From Lindgomyces ingoldianus (lineage: Eukaryota > Ascomycota > Dothideomycetes > Pleosporales > Lindgomycetaceae): a stretch of DNA of 64,000 bases. The translations under genes and the position numbers were made by a program. The stretch's first letter is position 1. The number at the start of each line of letters is the position of its first letter. Where the stretch lies: contig NW_022985172.1 in the NCBI RefSeq assembly GCF_010093535.1, positions 613,498 through 677,497 on the forward strand, in the 5' to 3' direction. Of the stretch, positions 37,508 to 47,753 are shown piece by piece. The notes beneath the pieces are model-generated. The model worked only from the letters and a program-made list of their open reading frames with translations. It had not been told where the DNA came from and made no database searches.

Positions 37508-37651
37508 TTACACCTCTGTTATGTCTGAGACACTGGATGCGGTACCACCGACTGCCATTCGGGTTTGCAGGTAATAGATTACGTAGGCGATGAGGGCGAT
37601 GAGGATGAAAAGGATGAGGACGATCAGGAAGATGACGATGTTGCGCTTCAT
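37508..37651 (-). CDS. 47-aa single-pass membrane microprotein
   Basis: The ATG at 37651 has a good context (A at -3, CCACCAAA before it). The protein begins MKRN, has a hydrophobic span of about 24 residues (IVIFLIVLILF...IYYL) and ends in a short polar tail with SSVSDITEV. Codon third positions in the span are mostly C (ATC, GTC, CTC, TTC, GCC), the optimal pattern in fungal highly expressed genes and unlike surrounding non-coding DNA. Upstream on the minus strand is a CA/CT-rich leader containing a canonical intron (37802-37854), which supports transcription in this direction. Two positive residues before the span and a polar tail after it suggest a tail-exposed single-pass protein, possibly in the plasma membrane or ER; that is inference. 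The same frame is open upstream to 37780, giving up to 90 residues if an earlier non-ATG start were used. I recognise no family. Confidence 0.6.
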   Translation of the reverse strand: MKRNIVIFLIVLILFILIALIAYVIYYLQTRMAVGGTASSVSDITEV

Positions 37652-37801
37652 TTTGGTGGATAGGTGGGGAGGCTGATGTTTGTGTGGATGACACGAAAGA
37701 GCTAGGCTGGTTTCGTGAGATGGAGATCGCGGTGGTGGTGGGAGTCGGAGCTTCGAGTTAGGTGCTGAAAAGCGAAGCACAAGGCTAAGGTTTTGTGAAT
37801 C

Positions 37802-37854
37802 CTATTACAAGTTAGTGAATTGCTCAATTAAAAGCTTGCATAAGCTGTACATAC
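37802..37854 (-). other. Putative 5'-UTR intron of the microprotein gene
   Basis: On the minus strand a GTATGT donor (37854-37849), a CACTAAC branch site and a TAATAG acceptor ending at 37802 define a 53-nt intron with CTAAC nine bases from the acceptor. It lies about 150 bases upstream of the microprotein ATG. Confidence 0.6.
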
Positions 37855-38731
37855 CCTTTTAAATTTTCGTTTCCAAGCTCAACGGCTAGATATTCAAAGC
37901 GATCTTCTGCTGCGATTGAATTCGTGTTGATGAAACGAAGCGTGCCAACAAAGCAAACGTCTAAGCTCAAGCTCAAGCTCCTTTCGATCGGTTGGCTGGG
38001 CAGTGTCGCACGGATGATGTAAAATCAGGAGCTTGGGAGTGTGGTATGGATTGCGACTGGAGTAATAATATGTAGGTAGTATGAGAAGTGGGAATATGGT
38101 GTGCAGCGAGCGAAGAGTACTTTTGTAGCTGCATGTTGAATGCGTGGGGTTGGGTTTGGTGGGGAGGTTGGCGTGGTTTGAGTGGTTGGGGTTGTTGGGT
38201 GGCTGGGGCTGGGAGCGAGCGTCAGTGGCTGGGGAGAAACGTGATCATTGTATTTCGCGATGGATGATGAAGAATAAATAGAGCAATGTTCTCTCTTTTA
38301 GAGTCAAGATTAATACTTTATAAAGTATTGGAAGCTATATTCTAAGGTTGAACAAGGGCTTGGAGTCACGTGAGTTTCGTTTCTACCAACCCCCAAGACC
38401 CTTCTATGGTTGAAAAACATAATACCAACTCCATCATTTTAAACGACAATTTTATTCTTGTTCTACAGATTATTGACCCGCTGTGTCACGTGTTAGTTCC
38501 AGGACTTTGCATAACCACCAACCGATGCATGTAGCAGCCTGATGAGTGATTCCCAGCGTCTGCATTCCCTCTTCCCGCCACACCCTAGTTTTGGATACTC
38601 ATCTTATATCTCTACCATCTTCTCTATGCTGTACAGAGATTACTCCTCCAATGTCTATCTACTACTGCTAATCAGGGCCTCGCTTGCGAATTCACGAATG
38701 TTGGCTGGCAAATTCTGACCTGAGGTTTGCC
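37855..38731. other. Promoter region of the microprotein gene and spacer
   Basis: Probably holds the first untranslated exon and promoter of the minus-strand microprotein gene. Two TCACGTG-type E-box-like sites are visible, near 38367 and 38486. No coding frame of note. Confidence 0.35.
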
Positions 38732-38872
38732 ATGGCCGGAAGAGTACAGAACATCTTGAAATTATACAAACAGCCCTGGCCGGTCTCATTCCACTACGTA
38801 CTGTGCGATCCGTGCGAGCAAATGATCGAGTTTACCGATAACCACGATTGGCACCTGCACTGCCCTACTTAG
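38732..38872 (+). CDS. 46-aa ORF with CxxC/HxxHxHC cluster
   Basis: The ATG at 38732 sits in an ideal GCCATGG context. The 46-residue product starts MAGRVQNILK and ends with a compact cluster: CDPC, nine residues, then HDWHLHC, i.e. three Cys and three His within 20 residues, resembling a small zinc-binding knuckle. The frame is open for 16 more codons upstream without an ATG, so it may be the surviving 3' end of a longer gene. No family recognised and no intron evidence. Confidence 0.3.
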   Translation: MAGRVQNILKLYKQPWPVSFHYVLCDPCEQMIEFTDNHDWHLHCPT

Positions 38873-40712
38873 GAGGGTTCTTGTAACGGCTGCTAATGTT
38901 AGCTGTTGTATTGTGTATTACTGCTCGATCATGCGAAAGAATATGGAACATTGGAGGCTCAAGAATTGCTTGTTCACCTAAGGTTTGAATATCAGTTTGA
39001 AGAGTTCTTCTTTGATTAGCGAAATCTACATCAGGACGCGGGCTCTATTGTCGCGACATTGGCGAGATTTTGCCATCATACTAGTTGAGGGATCAAGCCA
39101 GCACCCACGCCATTACTCCTTCAAACGTGCTCCTACTGAGGTGTTTACCCTAACGCTGGGAGTATGTTCGTTGCCGCGCTTGCGTTATCCTGGTTAGACG
39201 ATTGCTCTTCTCTCCATAAAGAATGCCTCGAACCCCTCCAATTTGTTATCCAACCTATGTGCTTAACCTAACTTGGGGAGATCCCCGCCTTGTAGCGTGG
39301 GATAAAATTACGAGCGGGGAGATTCCAGGCGCACCATATGAGACAATTGAGCGCTTTTTGGGGACCATGTCCAGACTTCGCATCCTTCAATCAGTCGAAG
39401 AATGTGTCCACGATTGGCTCATCATAAGACTGAGATGCGTCGTAGCTACAGGAATTGTTTCGTCATCATCTCTACTAGTCGTGCAGCAACCGCCATGGAT
39501 GGACTCTACCCTCACTGAATTACAGTTCATATCAAACCTGCCATTATAGACAGGTGTGGCCACGTACCAATGCCATTGAGTTCGCACATTCCTGCGATCT
39601 AGATGTGGCATCACGAGATTTCGTCCATATACCCTTAGGCCATCATGGATAAATTTTCCAGAACTTCTATTATCACCACGGATTATCTATTTAGGCTCAC
39701 CCACGCGTTTTAGGAGTGTTCTGGGGCCCAAAATCAATGCAACATCTTCCCAGCAAGTCCAAGTCTTCCGATGCTTAAACCCCCCAGTCCCCGCTTCGAA
39801 CTACTCTCTGAAGATATGGCGTCTCTTATCTCGACCGAAGAATTTAATATACATTTCCTTTTCCGCCAATTCATAATGTCAGTGCTTGGAGGTTTTTAGA
39901 TTTTCAAATCCTCCAAGTGGTATAGAGCTTCCACCAGGCAAAGATGGGGTTCACTGAGGTTGCTGCGGGGTTCAGTTTGGCTGCGAAGAGATCAACAAGG
40001 GCCCTTTGGCGGCTCCAGACCCAGGACTTTTATTGGCTGTATTTGGGAACGAGGTTAATAGTTGATGCCGTCACTGCCGAATATTATAGAACTGCTGTTG
40101 TATGCTGGATTCCTGAACGAAATAGTGCTGTTGGGGCTGTTTGCGGCGATGTTAGTAAATCCATATTGCCATCTCGGGACCCTATTGCTACTGCCGTCAT
40201 AAGATAGACTTTGGCTTGTTGCCCGCTGCTGCACTTACCGTATAGCTAGACGTACATGTAACTGCTTGCTAGATGTTCAGCCTTGATGTCCAAATATATT
40301 CCAGGAGTTGTTGCCTGTAGCGCTCATGCGAAGTCTCTAATTTGAATGGCACTCTGGAGCCTGCAGGAATTAATTCTGTTGTGAAAGTATGCCACCCCAC
40401 CTGATATGTATCTGTACCAGCAATTCTATGGAGGTTAAGTATAGTGTTCATGAAGGGAGATTATTTGCTCGAAGACAGTCTGTTCGAAGCCCCTTCTTTC
40501 AGATTTGATGTACTAAGGTTGATTGCAGTGCTAATGCTGAGGAGCCGGCTAAGTGGGGTGAATTACGGTTTGTGGCTGATGAATAGCCAGTGATTGTAGG
40601 ATCGTCACCGACGTTTAATCGTCTTCTAAATGGAGTCCCGTAGGGATTGTATACAGGAGCTCAAGTACGTCGTGAAGCTCTAGGTTGATCATAGGTGATA
40701 ACCCCATCCTTA
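38873..40712. other. Gene-poor spacer before transposons
   Basis: Contains only short frames. An 87-codon ATG frame at 39944-40207 starts with a hydrophobic VAAGFSLA stretch faintly like the N-terminus of fungal STAND-type proteins, but it stops without any further domain. I do not call a gene. Confidence 0.4.
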
Positions 40713-40882
40713 CCTATTCCCATGGTGTTTAATAGGGCGTAACTGTTACTGTTAGTAATGTTTTAGAGGCGTTACTGGCGGCAATAGGGTTTTGTTCTTA
40801 CAGAAAGGGTGAATTAAAACAGCCTTACAGGCAGTAACAGTTACTGCTAAGTTAATTAATAGTAAAGTTACTGTTTAGTGCA

Positions 40883-40896
40883 GTTACTGCAGTAAC
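40883..40896. repeat. 14-bp palindrome, left subterminal copy
   Basis: GTTACTGCAGTAAC, a perfect palindrome about 160 bases inside the left end of the hAT-like element. It is paired with the identical site at 41314-41327. Confidence 0.8.
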
Positions 40897-41313
40897 TAGT
40901 GTTACTAGAGGCTCTAGAGGGCTTAATTTTAACATAATCTTGCTAATATAGTCGCGGAGATTGTTTAACTCTAAGATTGTAGAAGGCGATAGCTGCAATT
41001 AAGCCTTTTACATAATATCTAAGGCCCCTAGGTTTTAGCTAGAGGTCGCAAGTCTAGATATTGCCCTACTTAATGTTAAAATTTAGGGTGTTGTTAAGGC
41101 AAGAGTCCTTAGGAAACTTGTAAGAATAAAAACACTAAAGGATAAAGCCTTAATTATAGAGCTCTAAGAGTTCCTAGAGGCAGCCCTTAACTTCTTAAGA
41201 TAATAAAAGGTTGTAAAGTATTAAACTAGCTACAAGCTGCAAGTGCTACATAGAGTTTAGCATACTTAAGGAGTTACTTTACTGTTCTGTACTAACAATA
41301 GATAGTATAGGCA

Positions 41314-41327
41314 GTTACTGCAGTAAC
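41314..41327. repeat. 14-bp palindrome, right subterminal copy
   Basis: Second perfect copy of GTTACTGCAGTAAC, about 115 bases inside the right end of the hAT-like element. The near-symmetric placement fits a transposase-binding role (inference). Confidence 0.8.
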
Positions 41328-41686
41328 TCTAGCCTCATTAACTGTACAGTAACGGAAGGCAATTCACTTTCGTTCTAACTGCCAAGAGATTGCTACTATC
41401 AGTAACAGTAGGAACAGTACTACGTTCTATTATACACCATGCCTATTCCAATCTAAGACGTACGGCTAGGCAGAGACGAGATTTTCTCCAGATATTTCAT
41501 AAATGACTTTATGGTCCCCAGGAGACACTTCGCGTACTCGTCGATGTTTGTAGGGGCGGAATAGATTTCATCGATTTCTTGCAATGGCCAACCAGTCCGT
41601 CACCGAATTCTCTCTCCAGAAGGTTTGTTGAGTTACACGATTAACAAATACTCTGGTGGAGAAACTGGAGCTTTGCACAAGAATAT

Positions 41687-41904
41687 TGTGGAGGATAAAA
41701 TAGCCTGGCAGTAGCTGTTCAGAAGATCGGATGAAGTGACTCTGCTATCTAAGAGAGCTGAAGGCTCTCCTTATATACACCGAGCTTCGGAACATAATAT
41801 CTCCAGATCCCGAGCTGCGTCCCAGGCTCTGAGCCCCCAGTCCCAGGCTCCGAGCCCCAGTCCCAGGCTCTGAGCCCCAGCCAAGGCTCTCAGTATACGC
41901 GACA
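41687..41904 (-). repeat. 3' LTR of the copia element
   Basis: 218 bp from TGTGGAGG to ACGCGACA. It contains three near-identical 20-21 bp units of the form CCCAGGCTCYGAGCCCC. It differs from the right LTR at nine positions, all in the first 107 bases; at each, this copy has the C or G of the ancestral state. Confidence 0.92.
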
Positions 41905-41913
41905 CACCCCCCA
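41905..41913 (-). other. Polypurine tract
   Basis: Read on the minus strand, TGGGGGGTG lies immediately before the 3' LTR start TGTCGCG. This is the expected position and composition for priming plus-strand DNA synthesis. Confidence 0.75.
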
Positions 41914-41938
41914 GGTGAGCTGCGCAGCAGCTCACCTG
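41912..41938. repeat. Perfect hairpin next to the polypurine tract
   Basis: CAGGTGAGCTG and CAGCTCACCTG form an 11-bp perfect stem around a 5-base loop, touching the inner edge of the polypurine tract. Confidence 0.85.
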
Positions 41939-41992
41939 CGTTGAGCGTCAACTTGGCTTGTTGGAGCAGCGCTGCGCGTTTACCCTGTGTTT

Positions 41993-42090
41993 GTGCTCGT
42001 TGCCCCAGGCAGCGCGATGCTCGTTTCCCTAGGCAGCGCAATGCTCGTTTCCCTAGGCAGCGCAATGCTCGTTTCCCTAGGCAGCGCAGG
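41993..42090. repeat. 24-bp tandem array in the copia 3' region
   Basis: Three near-perfect 24-bp units (42011-42034, 42035-42058, 42059-42082), beginning AGCGCRATGCTCG and ending CCTAGGC, with diverged partial units at each side. The period is a multiple of three and gives an octapeptide RCLGKRAL repeat on the minus strand, but that frame lies after the pol remnants and is probably non-coding. The array is GC-rich and unmutated, unlike the adjacent interior. Confidence 0.9.
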
Positions 42091-42616
42091 TCACGTGCGT
42101 GCCGTGATCGCCGCAACAGAGGTAAATAAATTCTCCTGCTTCTTAAGCTTTTCTTCTATAAGTCTAACTAACATGCTGCGTGTAAGTTAATACTTTTAAG
42201 AGCTTTAAAAACAACTTTAACCTATCTGCAATCTCCTTATAGTTTAGGCGTTTTATGTTTTCTGTGTTTTTGCGCATCTTATGTATTAAATCCCTGCTTA
42301 AACTCTATAGCATAGGGGAGTGTCCCTGCTAGTAGATAGAACTCTTGTTCCTAAGCAGTGTAGAAATGTCCCTACTATTAATAATTAACACTTTCTCTCT
42401 TTAGAAGCTTGTTTGTGTGTCTTTAAAGTTAAGAAGCTGCTTAAAGTGCTTAAATTACTGCCTTAGTAGGTGCTTTATAAGCCTATCTGCTAGCATGTTA
42501 CTTATTTTAATATAGCGCACTTTAAAAGATCTCTTTGTGTGCTCCTAGCGCAGCCACATGTTCTAAATATTAACATAGCGCAGGCAGGTAGTTATCTAGG
42601 CGTTCTCCTCTACTAC

Positions 42617-42869
42617 TAACCTAATTGTCTGCTAGTTGTCACAGTAGATCTACTATAGTGTGCCTAGCTCTAGGGTAAGCTCTTTAAAGAAGTGTTTTAG
42701 AGCTAGCAATTCCTTTATAATGTGCGCTAGAGCAAGCAGCTTAGCCTTTATTATAGACGTAGTTACTGTTAGCTAGAGAGCTACTTTCTATAGAATTAGT
42801 CCTTTAAAGAGTAAGATAATATATCTATAGAATAATTATCTAGTCCTTATGTAATTAGCAAAAGACACG
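42617..42869 (-). pseudogene. Copia RNase H remnant
   Basis: Minus-strand translation with several TAG/TAA interruptions still matches the copia RNase H core: SFAN.IRTR, then LTVTTSI.KAKLLALAH (family TVTTSTTEAELLALS), then KHFFKEL, IYCDN and QTIRL. It lies at the downstream end of pol, as expected. Confidence 0.85.
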
Positions 42870-43367
42870 TCTCTACACATAATAAGTTACACACCTTCTA
42901 GTGCTCTATACTGTATACCTGTATACCTTATGCAGTATAGGTACACAATTGCCTAGTTTACTGCTTAGAAGTGCTGCTTTCCTAGGTTTGTTAGGTAGTA
43001 GGAGAGCTAAGATGCCGCAAACGCCACATTAGGGCGCACTATAATTGCAGTGTAGAGTATTAATCCTACACGCTCTTAGTATTTCTTAATTTTATGCTTT
43101 ATTACTAATCCCTAGTTGCTTATAAGCTCTTCTAATAGTAAAAGAGTTCCTAGGAAAAGCGCGCTTTCTGTAAAGTTAAACTTCTTTACTACTTTCTTAA
43201 TATATGTGTTATGTACTAGCTAGATTATTCTAGCCTTTCTATTCTTAATTATTTTAATCTTTAAAAACTATTTGCACAGCCCTTAATCTTTTAGCTTGTA
43301 CATTTTCTTAATTACACTAATTAATTAGTAAGCTTTTAACTTATTATTATAGTAATAAATATAAAGT

Positions 43368-43379
43368 ATATTATCTACA
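43368..43379 (-). pseudogene. Reverse transcriptase YVDD site, now YVDN
   Basis: Minus-strand codons TAT GTA GAT AAT ATA read YVDNI, the copia reverse-transcriptase active-site box YVDDI with its second catalytic Asp changed to Asn (a G-to-A change). Surrounding codons are hydrophobic, but the frame is broken nearby. Confidence 0.7.
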
Positions 43380-45649
43380 TAAAAAAGAAGTAAGATATAG
43401 TAATTACAGTTAAAAAATAAGCATAGCTTCTTTTTAAATAAGATAAAGTTAAGCTTCTAAAAAGCCTATAAAAGCTTCTAGTACTACAAGATTAGTAAGT
43501 TGCGTAGTCTATATAGGGCTTAGAGAAGCTTAACGCATATGCTAGGCTTTATAAAGCTTTTTAGAAGCTTACATGTTACTTCTAGCTTACCTTTACAGTG
43601 CGTGTTTAGAAATGTGCTTATAACATTATATTACTTAATCTTTAGGTTAAATTAAGCTGCTATTACTATTACTGTTTAGAAGGATCTAGCTGCAAAAGTA
43701 GCAGCATAGGTTAACTAGAGCAAGTCCTTGCTCTAGAGATTACTGCGTACACAAATGCAAGCTTTGCATTTAGCAAAATACCTATCCTAGTTAAATTTAT
43801 ATGTAAATACCTACTTTAGTAAGAGCAGCTTAGATGTTGCTTTAGTTTATATAATCTCTTTCTAAGTACTTTTTTTAAGTAGGGTAGCTATCTCTTTCTA
43901 TGCTGTAATCTTAAAAAAATTTTTATATAGGTGTTTATATAAATCTCTTTATTTTAAGAGTTTTTTTAAAAGCTTATAAGCTCTTAGTTAAGGCTACCTA
44001 AAAAAAGCAGCTGTAAAAAACACTATGTAGAGCATTTTAAGCGCTTTATTATTATAAGTAATAAATGCTCTAAGGAAGTTTATTTAGAGGTGCTCTAGAT
44101 TAACTAGAGCTAGGCGTATACTGCTCCTCTCTAAGAGTGTTGTATATATACCTCTGCTTCCTGCACTCTTAGGCTTACCTAGGTTATTAGGATTTTGCCT
44201 CTATATTCTTTAGCTTATGCGTGTAGCTAGTCCCTAGCTCTTTTTATTATACATATGTTTAAAAGGTGCCTTACCTGCTTTAACTAGAGCTACAGAAGAT
44301 AATGTCTTAGCATAAAAAGTAAAAGTTAATTTTTTAACTAGTAAGTTAGCTGTTTAACTTAACAAGCCTAGTAAATCTGCTTCTCTAGTTAAGTGCACTT
44401 GCTAGGGATTACTAGTATGCTTGTGCCTACCCTATATAGGGCGTGTTGTAGAGCTATCTACAAGCTCTAGCTTAGGAGTTAGCTCTAGGGTAATAAGTGC
44501 TATATGTTTATTAGGAACTGCGCAAATTCTTAGTAACTTACTTATTATGCTTGTTACCTACACAGTTACTTCTACCTTTAAGTGCTAATTCTCTAGCTAG
44601 CTAACCTAAGTTCTAATAAGCTTTTTAGTTTCTACACTTCTAAGCTTACACTTTTAGGGCTTCTAATTTAGTATATTACTTTACTGCTTATCTAACTTTT
44701 AAGGTAAAAGCTTAAAAGCTTTTTTTGCATTATAAATCTTACTTTACTTATTAAAAATTTTAATAATTTTAAAGGCTTTTTTCTAAGAAATTAGCTTATT
44801 ACTTTTATTTTTATAAAAGTGTGTCTTATTAAAAGCTATGTTTTTTATAGTAATTACCTAGTTAAGCAATAAAACTTATATTCTGTAGATATTTAAAGCT
44901 CTGTAGCCTACAAGATATTTTATGTAGCCCTATAAAGTTACTTTAAAGCTTTGCTTCTAACGCCTAGCTGCTTACTCCCTATTAAGTGGGTAGGCGCGAC
45001 AGCTGTATGTGTAGGTCCTGCTCTAATTAGGCTTTAGATTAGCTGTAGCACTCTTTACCTGCTCTAGCTTATAGTATTTAAAGTAGTTAGTAAACTACGC
45101 GTCTAAGACTTTATTTAGTAAGTGTAGGTTATGTGCGTGCAACAGGCTTATATTGTACAGCTATGTTGCTGCGTTTACTACTTCTAGCTAGAGCTTTTTA
45201 GGGAGTCCTGCGCTGCTCTTTATCTTAATAAACTTTATAATTATTTTTTATTTAGCTCTTTCTGCAGCTTTATTTAGCTTATAAGTGTATAGTAAAAAGC
45301 TTTTAATATTAATGCCTAACTTTTTTACTTAGAGCTTATACCTTAACTTTTTATGCTAAGGGAGCGTAGCAGCATTATTATTTTACTGTATTTTACTAAT
45401 CTAGAGCTTATATTAATTAAACACTATGCTCTTAAAGTTCTTTATTACTTTTTAGATTTCTAAGAGTGTTTTTACTTAAAAAGAGTATAAAAAAATTTTA
45501 CTACTATATTTATCCTTAATAATTATTATTTATAGAGCTCTACTGCGCCCTAATAGTATATTAAACATGTCCTATGTAATTCTCTAGAATAGGTAAGGAG
45601 CTTGCTCTTTTAGTCTTCTTAATATAACCTGCTTAGCGTGTGTTGTTGC

Positions 45650-45661
45650 GCAGTGCTTACA
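45650..45661 (-). pseudogene. Integrase zinc-ligand CxxC remnant
   Basis: The minus strand reads CKHC followed by a basic stretch, the position and form of the CxxC pair of the copia GAG-pre-integrase/HHCC zinc region. It is a fragment only; upstream His ligands are not clear. Confidence 0.45.
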
Positions 45662-46669
45662 GCGTACTTACTCTATACCTGTTATTTATACGTTCCTTGC
45701 GCTTTTAACTAGAGCCCACAGAGCTTTAGGGCCTAGGTGTCCTGCGCGCGCATGCTAGAGCTCTTCTAAGTCTAAGTGTAAAAATATAGTCTATAAGCGT
45801 TAGCAATCTAGGAGCACACTTTACACTAGTAAGTAGAAAGAGACAGCTTTATATTTAACAAACATAAGGTTATGTTCTTAGTAAAGTGTTATAAGTACTC
45901 TATTCTTTTCTAGCGTGCTTATGCGCAGTGTATAGTTAAGTTTTAAATACTATAGTCCTTTTTCTCTTAAATAAGCTTTTAAGATAATATTAATGTAAAA
46001 TCCTTCTACTATAACTACCTCCTATAGTGTAAGATCTTCTGTGCGCTCTTTTTATGCTTTATTTAACACCTTTCTAAGCTTTTTAGTTCCTGTTCTCTAG
46101 ATTAAAAACAACTAGGTGCTAGCTTCTACTATGTGTAAACCTTAAGCTTTCTTAAATAACCTAGGTATAAGCAGCTTTATACTATTTACTAAGTGCGTAG
46201 CACTTCTATTGTCTAGAATTATGCTTATAAAGAGTAGGTAAGTGTTAAAATCTATAGTTACGTGCATCCCTAGTTTTACTAGAAGCGCTAGGTTAATAAG
46301 TGCAGCAATAATGCTTCTTAGAAATGCTAGCTTGTCTAATTCTTTAATAGCTTTTAAAGTAGGGGAGGCTTTATTTAGAATTATGTAGCCTTTTTTAAGC
46401 AGTACAGCTTTTACTTTCTTATGCTATGCTTACTTAAGCCTTTTAAAGATCTTTTAATGTGCAGTTTTACTAAGCTTCTTTAGCTTTCTAGTAACTACTA
46501 ATATAAGGTCTCTGCAGTCTGCTGCTTTTTATAAATAAAGAGATTACTCTAGAGCTCTGCATAGGCACAGGTAGCCTAATTAGGCTAAAATAGATTAGGC
46601 TAAATTATTATCTAATTATCTACTAAGTGTTGTAAATATACCTATGCCTTAGTTGCTTACGCGCAGGAA

Positions 46670-47415
46670 GTGCTTTTAAAGCATTATTAAGAAGATCTTA
46701 CTAATTTCTTAGATTGTTAGAGGTTTCTTACTAAGTACGCTAGCCTCTATAACCCTTTAGTGCATAAAGCGCGCCTAGTCTAGTGCAAGCTTTAGAGCTA
46801 AGGCGTCTAGGAAGTCTTGTGCGGCTAGCTAGCCTTCTACGTTAAGAATCTTGTAGGTCCTTGCCTTAGTGTATAAGAAGTGCTACTGCTAGTACTAAGC
46901 TTCTAGGGTTATAGTGCTATGCTTTACCTTAGTAAGGTAAGCTTTGTACTCTACTTATATAAGATTCTTTATGCTTGCGTCTATTAGTGCTAGCTCTTGT
47001 TTTAAGGCTTGTACAAGTGCCTATAGAGTGGATTAGTTCTCTAACATAAGCTGCATTATTGCAGGTCCTAGGAGCTCTAGTGCGACAGTTGCATTAACCT
47101 AGTTCTAGATTGTCTAAAGACGCGTTGCGCAGGAAGCCTAGTCGCTTAATTAAGCTTAGTACTTAGCAATATTAGTCTAGTACTGTACGTTAGCCTTCTC
47201 TAGGGGGTTCTTAGTAGTGATCACTCTAAGTGTAAGCATCTCTAGAGCGCTGTCCATAGGATTTAGAGCGTCTAGTCTATCTAGATTAATCATGTCCTAT
47301 AGGTTTTTGCTAAGAGCATAGAACTAGAGCTAGATAAACTAGAGAGGCCAGCTCACATAGTCCTTAAGCTAGTATGCTCCTGTTAGGAGAGGAGCATCTT
47401 AATTAGCTATAACAT
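46670..47415 (-). pseudogene. Copia gag remnant
   Basis: One minus-strand frame remains readable for over 240 codons when TAG/TAA are treated as former Trp or Gln: LKDYVSWPL, LDALNPMDSALEML, LTKVKHSTITLEA, AAQDFLDALALKLALD. This resembles the capsid-like gag of fungal copia elements and lies just downstream of the primer-binding site. Over fifteen in-frame stops make it non-functional. Confidence 0.75.
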
Positions 47416-47525
47416 AGGCTTTAAAGGTAATAAAAATTAATAAGGATAAGAAAAAGAGCTTCTAAACAGCTTTTACTAGCGCTATAGTTATACAGGGAGA
47501 ATTATCCTAGGTTCTTAAAGCGCTA

Positions 47526-47535
47526 GGCCCATAAC
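47526..47535 (-). other. Primer-binding site
   Basis: Directly inside the 5' LTR the minus strand reads GTTATGGGCC, similar to the complement of the anticodon-arm region of initiator Met tRNA (half-tRNA priming, known for copia-type elements). One or two bases may have been altered by mutation. Confidence 0.5.
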
Positions 47536-47753
47536 TATAGAGGATAAAATAGCCTGGCAGTAGCTGTTTAGAAGATTAGATAAAGTGACTCTGCTATCTA
47601 AGAGAGCTAAAGGCTCTCCTTATATACACCAAGCTTCAGAACATAATATCTCCAGATCCCGAGCTGCGTCCCAGGCTCTGAGCCCCCAGTCCCAGGCTCC
47701 GAGCCCCAGTCCCAGGCTCTGAGCCCCAGCCAAGGCTCTCAGTATACGCGACA
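47536..47753 (-). repeat. 5' LTR of the copia element, half mutated
   Basis: Same 218-bp length as the left LTR. Nine differences, every one G-to-A or C-to-T in this copy, all confined to 47536-47642. The remaining 111 bases are identical to the left LTR. The first bases have become TATAG instead of TGTGG. Confidence 0.92.

Larger units (their letters stand above)
40721..41441. mobile_element. hAT-like non-autonomous DNA transposon
   Basis: A 721-bp element bounded by imperfect terminal inverted repeats: the left end starts CATGGTGTTTAATAG, and the reverse complement of the right end starts CATGGTGTATAATAG, followed in both by a CGTA block. It is flanked by perfect 8-bp direct repeats CCTATTCC at 40713-40720 and 41442-41449, the target-duplication length of the hAT superfamily. 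Subterminal regions on both sides are full of GTTACTG/CAGTAAC motifs, including two copies of a 14-bp palindrome, likely transposase-binding arrays. No transposase frame remains; the interior is AT-rich with frequent TAG/TAA. It is therefore a MITE-like derivative needing an autonomous partner. Confidence 0.8.
41687..47753 (-). mobile_element. Ty1/copia LTR retrotransposon, mutated
   Basis: A complete 6,067-bp element inserted with a 5-bp target duplication AATAT (41682-41686 and 47754-47758). The two 218-bp LTRs begin TG and end CA in the unmutated copy. Orientation is minus: the primer-binding site abuts the right LTR, the polypurine tract abuts the left LTR, and gag, integrase, reverse transcriptase and RNase H remnants follow one another from right to left. 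The order integrase before reverse transcriptase, together with the RNase H sequence, identifies Ty1/copia rather than Gypsy. The interior between about 42,120 and 47,540 has no intact frame: Trp codons have become TAG and transitions are everywhere. About 230 bases separate its right edge from the 3' end of the MFS gene. Confidence 0.92.

Noticed and set aside
41745..42116. 123-codon minus-strand frame with RCLGKRAL repeats
   Set aside because: It crosses from the tandem array into the LTR and has no start signal or pol homology; the frame is a product of the 24-bp period.
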